Part shown: positions 8,704 to 13,745 of the stretch, in pieces
How positions within the stretch are numbered: position 1 is the stretch's first letter
How the letters are laid out: each line of letters starts with the position of its first letter
Source: Anaerolineaceae bacterium
GTDB taxonomy: Bacteria > Chloroflexota > Anaerolineae > Anaerolineales > Anaerolineaceae
NCBI GenBank assembly: GCA_028714615.1
Contig: JAQTMA010000107.1
Location: 1-13,745 of the forward strand
Length of the DNA stretch: 13,745 bases
Reading direction: 5' to 3'
Program-made: the position numbers and the translations under genes
Notes under the pieces: generated by a model
What the model saw: the letters and a program-made list of their open reading frames with translations, nothing else
Told to the model about the DNA's origin: nothing
Databases searched by the model: none

Positions 8704-10404
8704 GTGAACACTTTCCGTCCAATGCCCGGTACGCTGGTATTCCTGTCGTTCGTCGCTGTGCTTACACTGCTCTTTTCCTTCGGGCTGCAGCCGGCAGCCG
8801 CCCAGCCCGTCGGCCTTCCCCAGCCGCCGGTGGTCAGCACTGCGGTCCGCTCTGACGTCTCCCGGCCTCTGCGCGACGCCATTACGGTGAGCAACTCCTC
8901 TTTAGTCGCCAACCTGCCGGATTTCGCCGGCGCGCTCACACCCCCTTCTCCCTCGGCAGCCTACCGGGCGGACGGTGCCTTGCAGACTCTGGCCGGAACA
9001 GCCGCCCTTCCCACCCCCAGCGTCAGTTTTGACGGCGCCTCCAACCTGGATGGCTACTGGCCACCCAGCCCCAGTGGGGATGTCGGGCCGAATCACTACG
9101 TGCTGATGACCAATATCCGTTTCGCCATTTACAACAAAACCGGCGGCCTGCTCTACGGCCCCGTCCGGATTCAAACCATCTGGACCGGCTTTGGCGGTCC
9201 CTGCGAGACAACCAATGGTGGTACACCCATCGTCCTTTACGACCAGTTGGCTGACCGTTGGCTCCTCAGCCAAACGACATACGAAGGTCCAACCTACTAC
9301 CTGTGCGTGGCGCTTTCCACCGGTCCCGATCCAATCGGCACCTACTACCGCTACGCTTTTTCATCCGGCGCGAGCTATTCAGACCTCCCGAGGTATGCCG
9401 TTTGGCCGCAGGCGTATTTCGCCAGCGCCCACGAGATGGCAGCAGACTTCAGTGGTTTTACCGGTGTGCGCGTGTATGCCTTCGACCGGGCGCAGATGCT
9501 CGCCGGCAATCCCAGCCCCCGCGTCGTCTCATTTTTCGCACCTACCGGGACGACCCCGTATAACGTCGGCGATGGCCTGCTTCCGGCTGACCTGGAAGGC
9601 AACCTCCTCCCACCGCCCGACAGCCCCGGCTATTTCCTCGGATCGATGGACAATGATTCACTAACCGCAGCTCCACAGGATGCACTGACCTTGTGGAAGT
9701 TCAAGGTCGATTTCGATACGCCGGCCAATTCCAAATTCACCCTGTCAGCTACCCTGCCGGTGGCCGCCTTCGACTCGATCTTCCCCTGCACAACGCCCCG
9801 CAACTGCATTCCGCAGCCCAATACATCCCAAAAACTGGAGTTCAGTTCCGGGCAGCAGCTCGATTGGCGAGTGACCTACCGTAACTTCGGCTCGCACGAG
9901 TCATTGACAGCCAGCCAATCGGTCGAGGCTTCCCTCGGTCTGGCCGGCATCCGCTGGTATGAGCTGCGCAATCCCGGCGGCGCCCCGGTGGTCTACCAAC
10001 AAGGGACTTACGCCCCCGGCGCATCGGATGGCGTCCACCGCTGGATGGGCAGCCTGGCGATGGACCAGCTCGGCAACCTGGCCCTCGGCTACAGCGCCTC
10101 GGATGGCATCTCTACCTATCCCAGCATCCGCTACACCGGACGCCTGGCAGGCGATGCGCTCGGGCAGATGACCCTGGGTGAAGGCGTGATCATCGACGGC
10201 CTTGGCGCTCAGACAAATACGATCCCGCGCTGGGGTTCATACTCTTCGATGACCGTCGATCCGGTAGATGGCTGCACCTTCTGGTACGCCAATGAATACT
10301 ACCCCACCTCAAGCGCTGCGGCTTGGCGGGTGCGGGTGGGCGCCTTCAAGTACGAACAGTGCTATACACCGGTGCCACTGTATCTGCCCGTGATCGTCAG
10401 ATAA
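8704..10404 (+). CDS. Secreted hypothetical protein, probably beta-propeller-like
   Basis: The 566-aa product has a signal peptide: a hydrophobic core at about residues 10-28 and likely cleavage after A33 (QPAAA then QPVG). The mature part carries motifs of a widespread exported family of unknown function: GDVGPNHYV (from 125), YDQLADRWLLSQ, ADLEGNLLPPP, FGSHESLTASQ and GIRWYELRN. Their pattern suggests repeated beta-sheet blades; the fold is inference. Several cysteines (GGPCETT, YYLCVAL, FPCTTPRNC, DGCTFWY, EQCYTP) could form disulphides outside the cell. The C-terminus PLYLPVIVR resembles a short tail I associate with Chloroflexi exoproteins. GTG 8704 is preceded by GGAGG at 8695-8699; ATG 8722 is an alternative start that would still keep the signal core. 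It has its own promoter and no evident link to the hsd genes. Confidence 0.75.
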   Translation: MNTFRPMPGTLVFLSFVAVLTLLFSFGLQPAAAQPVGLPQPPVVSTAVRSDVSRPLRDAITVSNSSLVANLPDFAGALTPPSPSAAYRADGALQTLAGTAALPTPSVSFDGASNLDGYWPPSPSGDVGPNHYVLMTNIRFAIYNKTGGLLYGPVRIQTIWTGFGGPCETTNGGTPIVLYDQLADRWLLSQTTYEGPTYYLCVALSTGPDPIGTYYRYAFSSGASYSDLPRYAVWPQAYFASAHEMAADFSGFTGVRVYAFDRAQMLAGNPSPRVVSFFAPTGTTPYNVGDGLLPADLEGNLLPPPDSPGYFLGSMDNDSLTAAPQDALTLWKFKVDFDTPANSKFTLSATLPVAAFDSIFPCTTPRNCIPQPNTSQKLEFSSGQQLDWRVTYRNFGSHESLTASQSVEASLGLAGIRWYELRNPGGAPVVYQQGTYAPGASDGVHRWMGSLAMDQLGNLALGYSASDGISTYPSIRYTGRLAGDALGQMTLGEGVIIDGLGAQTNTIPRWGSYSSMTVDPVDGCTFWYANEYYPTSSAAAWRVRVGAFKYEQCYTPVPLYLPVIVR

Positions 10405-10423
10405 ATCCAGGGAAGAATCATAA

Positions 10424-11132
10424 CCGAAGCGATTAATCCGCTCACGGGAATGGACAAATTGGGTAATTAAAGAGGTCCGCTATCGATATGGGTTCACCCT
10501 TGATAATCGGCGGGTTTATCGAGAGTGGTTAATCGCTTATCCCAAGGGACTTCCCCAAAAAATGGTTTGAACGACTTTACTTGCCTGAAGACATTCCGCC
10601 CGAGTTGCGGTCATATTTGCTGAAAGAAAAACGGTTTTCGGTAAGCCTTGTTCACCAAACTCTAGGGACCCATCCGAAGGTTACGATGGATATGGATGAA
10701 GAGTCGAGTGGTACCCGTCGGTGGTTTGCCCTGTCCTTTCCGATATTAAATGCCCTCTCCGAAGGGGATGTGCTTATTGTCGATGAACTCGATGCCAGGC
10801 TACATCCAATATTGGGTAGAGAATTGATTGAAACCTTCCATGATCCGCAGAAAAATCCGAAGGGTGCACAGATTATCTTCAATACACACGATACCACATG
10901 ATTGGATTGTTGTTTGTTTAGAAGAGACCAGGTATGGTTCGTAGAAAAGGATAAGAATGGGGAATCTCATCTATTTCCCCTATTGGATTTCAGTCCTCGC
11001 ATAGGGGAGGCTTTAGCGAAAGGATACCTGCAAGGGATATATGGGGCAATCCCCTTCATTGGTGGATGGAACTTGGACGCTGCTGGGGGGAATCATGGCG
11101 AGGGGACGAATATTATCAAGAGGGCAAATTGA
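10424..11132 (+). pseudogene. Decayed COG1106/RloA-type AAA ATPase (C-terminal part)
   Basis: Three conceptual pieces reconstruct the C-terminal part of an ATPase of the COG1106 (AAA_15, RloA/abortive-infection type) group. Piece one (10424-10562) reads YRYGFTLDNRRVYREWL. The frame then slips by one at a run of six A (10557-10562); with five A the protein would read on as QKWFERLYLPEDIPPE. Piece two carries the ABC-type signature ESSGTRRW (10701-10724), Walker B VLIVDELDARLHP (10770-10808) and NTHDTT. An in-frame TGA at 10899-10901 interrupts it, and piece three continues in the same frame with LFRRDQVWFVEKDKNGES and GAIPFI. The N-terminal half with Walker A is missing, since the preceding gene ends at 10404. 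Truncation plus frameshift plus nonsense codon make this a pseudogene. The family call is from remembered motifs. Confidence 0.75.
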
Positions 11133-11214
11133 ACGAGGGGAAGATTTTCCTAACCCTTCGACCACAGTTTTTGAATTAGTCCAGGAACTCTTTGATGTCG
11201 TCGCGAAACCGTAA
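11095..11214 (+). pseudogene. Possible internally deleted RloB-type remnant
   Basis: A 39-codon frame starts at ATG 11095, preceded by a G-rich GGGGGGAA, and overlaps the end of the ATPase remnant in another frame, as a downstream operon partner would. It reads MARGRILSRGQIERGEDF and then NPSTTVFELVQELFDVV before the stop. RloB proteins, common partners of this ATPase, often begin with a short basic MAR-like stretch, and I recall an NPST-V-Lv-L pattern near their end. The scrap may therefore be an RloB gene that lost its middle. The match is short and from memory, so it could be coincidental. It also overlaps the aminotransferase start and its ribosome-binding site. Confidence 0.3.
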
Positions 11215-12382
11215 ACCGCTTTCCCCCATCCCCGATTTCAAGCTCGAACGTTACTTCGCTCGCTGGGAATTCGAGGCGCCCTACCTGCTGTGTACCTCCG
11301 ACGTCCAGGGATACGCGATGAAAGACCTGCTCCCCCTGGCCGGGGAGGAGGAGCGCGCCCTGTGGAAGGACCTGACCCTCGGCTATACCGAGACACGCGG
11401 TCACCCGCTCCTGCGCCAGGAGATCGCCGGGATCTATACCCGGGCCCAGGCGGAAGATGTATTGTGTTTTACCAGCGCGGAAGAAGCCATCTACGTGTGT
11501 GCGCGCGTGCTGGTGCGCCCGGGCGACCACGTCATTACCACCTTCCCCGGCTACCAATCCGTCTACCAGGTCGCCGAAACCATCGGCGCGCAGGTATCGC
11601 GCCTGGTGCTGGGTCCCGCGCCGGGGAGAGACGGCCGGGAAACCTGGAAATTCGACCTTGACGAGCTGCGCCGATTGATCCGCCCCAACACGCGCCTACT
11701 GCTGGTGAACTTCCCCAACAACCCCACCGGCGCGCTGCCCGAAGCGGAGGAGTGGCAGGCTCTCCTGCAGGTCGCTCGCGAAGCGAACCTGGTCCTTTTT
11801 TCCGATGAAGTCTACCGGCTGATGGAATACGACCCTGCCGACCGGCTCCCGGCGGCAGCCGACGGCTATGAGCGCGCCATCTCGTTGGGGACCATGTCGA
11901 AGCCTTTCGGCCTGGCTGGGCTGCGTACTGGCTGGGTGGCCTGCCGTGACGCAGACCTGCTCGACCAGCTCACCCGTTACAAGGATTACACCAGCATCTG
12001 CGGCAGCGCCCCCAGCGAGATCCTCGCACTGATCGGCCTGCGCGCGCGGGAGCGGGTGCTGGCTCGCAGTATGGGCATCATCCGCGCCAACCTGGCGCTG
12101 GTCGACGAGTTCATGCGCACCCACGCGGATAGCCTCGAGTGGCTGCGCCCCAAAGCGGGTAGCGTCGCCTTCCCGCGCTGGCTGGGCGAGGGAACCATCG
12201 AGCAGTTCGCCAGCGCGTTGGTGCAGGCCGAGGGTGTGCTGCTGCTCCCCGGGTCGGTTTTCGACGTCCCCGGCAACCATTTCCGCCTGGGGCTGGGCCG
12301 CACGAATATGGCTGAAGGCTTGGAGCGCCTGAGCCGGTTTATCAAGGATGATCAAGGGATTCCTGCGCACAATCGGGTATAA
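11195..12382 (+). CDS. PLP-dependent aminotransferase, class I/II
   Basis: This 395-aa enzyme belongs to fold-type I aminotransferases, which move an amino group between an amino acid and a 2-oxo acid in the cytoplasm using pyridoxal phosphate. Visible landmarks are NNPTG (175-179), SDEVY with D204 and Y207 contacting the cofactor ring, the Schiff-base lysine K236 in TMSKPFGLAGLRTGW, and R364 in FRLGLGR for the substrate carboxylate. An N-terminal YTETRGHPLLRQEIA matches the usual substrate-side region. AGGAA at 11183-11187, seven bases upstream, supports ATG 11195 over the adjacent TTG 11192. The length is normal and the gene is GC-rich and undamaged, unlike the remnant just upstream, so it probably belongs to the native chromosome. 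The substrate cannot be told from sequence; capreomycidine-synthase-like or aspartate-family members are possible relatives. Confidence 0.9.
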   Translation: MSSRNRKPLSPIPDFKLERYFARWEFEAPYLLCTSDVQGYAMKDLLPLAGEEERALWKDLTLGYTETRGHPLLRQEIAGIYTRAQAEDVLCFTSAEEAIYVCARVLVRPGDHVITTFPGYQSVYQVAETIGAQVSRLVLGPAPGRDGRETWKFDLDELRRLIRPNTRLLLVNFPNNPTGALPEAEEWQALLQVAREANLVLFSDEVYRLMEYDPADRLPAAADGYERAISLGTMSKPFGLAGLRTGWVACRDADLLDQLTRYKDYTSICGSAPSEILALIGLRARERVLARSMGIIRANLALVDEFMRTHADSLEWLRPKAGSVAFPRWLGEGTIEQFASALVQAEGVLLLPGSVFDVPGNHFRLGLGRTNMAEGLERLSRFIKDDQGIPAHNRV

Positions 12383-12512
12383 GCTGGGATAGCTATCAGC
12401 CACAGGTCGGTTGTTAGCAAAAGCCTGGATTGTTCCTTCGCACCGGTCTCCCGAGTCCTGGCGGCCTTGCCAGGGTGATCGAACGTCCTGTAGTGGCGGA
12501 TTTTTGCAATTC

Positions 12513-12589
12513 GTTCTCGCGCATAGGCGCAAGGACGCGGAGAAAAAATGATTAACAACCTCTGCGCCTCCGCGACTCTGCGCGAGAAC
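12513..12589. repeat. Long imperfect inverted repeat
   Basis: The outer 11 bases GTTCTCGCGCA (12513-12523) are repeated in exact reverse complement at 12579-12589, and the similarity continues inward: 24 of the first 30 positions of the two arms match. The arms are made of GCG-rich words (GGCGCAAGGACGCGG against CTCTGCGCCTCCGCG) around a short AT-rich centre. It lies 130 bp after the aminotransferase stop, and may act as a transcript-end hairpin or be a REP/MITE-like element. No T-run follows. The remainder of 12383-12642 holds only a 10-bp palindrome GATAGCTATC at 12388-12397, just after the stop codon. Confidence 0.6.
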
Positions 12590-12642
12590 ATCAGCGCGAT
12601 TCCATGTCATCGTCTCTGTTTGGGAAAACCCTCCCGATGCGC

Positions 12643-13641
12643 GGTGGGGGTAGGGGCACGGGGTTGGGATGATCACCCAAAATCCTGGAACTCAACCCCC
12701 GAAATTCCGTGGGGGTAAGGGCACGGGGTTGGGATGAACGCCCAAAATCCTGGAACCGAACCCCGAAATGCCATGGTGTACGGGCACGGGGTTGGGATGA
12801 ATACCCAAAATCCTGGAACCGAACCCCGTGCCCATCCACGGGATTTCAACCATCCCGGAAATTGCGTGGAGTAGGGGCACGGGGTTGGGATGAACCTCCA
12901 AAATCCTGGAACTCAACCCCGTGCCCGTACATGGTATATCAACGATCCCCAGAAATTGCGTGGGGGTAGGGGCACGGGGTTGGGATGAACGCCCAAAATC
13001 CTGGAACTCAACCCCGTGCCCATCCACAGGATATCATCGATCCTGGAACCCAACCCCAGAAATTCCGTGGGGGTACGGGCACGGGGTTGCGATGAACCCC
13101 GTGCCCGTCCACGGGGTATCAACCATCCCAGAAATTCCGTGGGGGTACGGGCACGGGGTTGCGATGAACACCCAAAATCCTGGAACCGAACCTCGTGCCC
13201 GTCCACGGGATATCAACCATCCCGGCAATTCCGTTGGGGTAGGGGCACGGGGTTGAGATGAACCCCCAAAATCCTGGAACTCAACCCCGTGCCCGTACAC
13301 GGGGTATCAACGATCCCCGAAATGCCGTGGTGTACGGGCACGGGGTTGAGATGATCACCCAGAATCCTGAAACCGAACCCCAGAAATTCCGTGGGGGTAG
13401 GGGCACGGGGTTGGGATGAACGCCCAAAATCCTGGAGCTCAACCCCGTGCCCGTCCACGGGGTATCAACCATCCCGGAAATTCCGTGGAGTAGGGGCACG
13501 GGGTTGGGATGATCACCCAAAATCCTGGAGCCGAACCCCGTGCCCGTACACGGGATATCAACCACCCCGAAATTCCGTGGAGTAGGGGCACGGGGTTGGG
13601 ATGATCACCCAAAATCCTGGAACCGAACCCCGTGCCCCTAC
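12643..13641. repeat. Array of 12 palindromic tandem repeat units, non-coding
   Basis: The core GGGCACGGGGTTG occurs 12 times, starting at 12654, 12719, 12782, 12875, 12970, 13077, 13149, 13243, 13336, 13401, 13494 and 13586. The intervals are 65, 63, 93, 95, 107, 72, 94, 93, 65, 93 and 92 bp. A full unit of about 93 bp contains the core, a conserved CCCAAAATCCTGGA linker, the inverse arm AACCCCGTGCCC, a small palindrome such as CCCGTCCACGGG, then ATATCAACCATCCC and AAATTCCGTGG. The 63-65 bp units lack the inverse arm, the 72-bp unit lacks the linker, and the 107-bp unit has a partly duplicated linker. Frames are open on both strands, but most intervals are not multiples of three, so a conserved repeat protein is unlikely. 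Confidence 0.85.
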
Positions 13642-13670
13642 AGAATTTCTACCCAACTCACATTCCTGCT

Positions 13671-13720
13671 CTTGACCTTTTCTTGACCCATTTCGATATC
13701 ACCTTGACGCCCCCTTGACC
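13671..13720 (+). promoter_or_regulatory. Four direct CTTGAC(C/G) repeats, probable operator
   Basis: CTTGACC occurs at 13671, 13682 and 13714, and CTTGACG at 13703, so successive starts are 11, 21 and 11 bp apart, close to whole helical turns. Two pairs of 11-bp-spaced direct repeats is the layout used by OmpR/PhoB-type response regulators; the identity of any regulator is inference. TATAAG at 13731-13736 could be the -10 of a promoter for a gene to the right of the window, but no repeat lies at an ideal 17-bp distance from it (10 and 21 bp for the nearest two), which would fit an activator-dependent promoter. Confidence 0.45.
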
Positions 13721-13745
13721 TTGAAAAGGATATAAGTAACCAGGA

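Noticed and set aside
11696..12676. Minus-strand open frame of 326 codons
   Set aside because: It is mostly antisense to the aminotransferase, whose active-site motifs are intact on the + strand, and the rest runs through non-coding repeats.
12692..13585. Overlapping open frames within the repeat array on both strands
   Set aside because: They encode only translated repeats, and unit spacings such as 65, 95, 107, 94 and 92 bp break the frame, so selection for a protein is unlikely.
12643..13641. CRISPR array
   Set aside because: The units are long and directly abutting with similar sequence throughout; there are no unique spacers of constant length and no cas genes.

Overview
The window looks like an accessory (defence-island) stretch of a GC-rich bacterial chromosome, most plausibly from Chloroflexi (Anaerolineae-like). 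This rests on a secreted protein with a YLPV-type C-terminal tail, palindrome-rich GC repeats, and high GC in the conserved genes. The taxonomic call is inference; there is no rRNA or other marker gene.

Layout: (1) 1-434 holds no convincing gene, only two short stem-loops. (2) 435-8482 is one type I restriction-modification operon, all on the + strand: a good sigma70-type promoter (435-463), hsdM (558-2135), hsdS (2139-3353), two extra genes (3380-4303, class I SAM-methyltransferase-like; 4300-5235, DUF1848 protein with a radical-SAM-like CX3CX2C motif), then hsdR (5297-8482). HsdM and HsdS would form the methylase, HsdR adds ATP-driven translocation and cleavage. The two extra genes overlap by 4 bp and sit inside the operon, so they are likely co-expressed and are the least understood part of the locus. 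(3) 8576-10404 is a separate transcription unit with its own promoter and a secreted, probably beta-propeller-type protein. (4) 10424-11214 is a decayed two-gene remnant: a truncated, frameshifted and stop-interrupted COG1106/RloA-type ATPase, overlapped by a 39-codon scrap that may be what remains of an RloB-type gene. (5) 11195-12382 is an intact PLP aminotransferase. (6) 12513-12589 is a long imperfect inverted repeat, and 12643-13641 an array of 12 palindromic, non-coding repeat units. (7) The last 75 bases carry four CTTGAC(C/G) direct repeats spaced 11, 21 and 11 bp, probably the control region of a gene beyond the window.

Base composition is mosaic. Hand counts on single 60-base lines give about 32% GC in the first target-recognition part of hsdS (2281-2340), 53% in its central conserved region (2641-2700), 30% just after it (2761-2820), and 70% in hsdR (5461-5520). 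The specificity domains and the two inserted genes are AT-rich while the conserved backbone is GC-rich, suggesting exchange of specificity modules and acquisition of the cassette by transfer.
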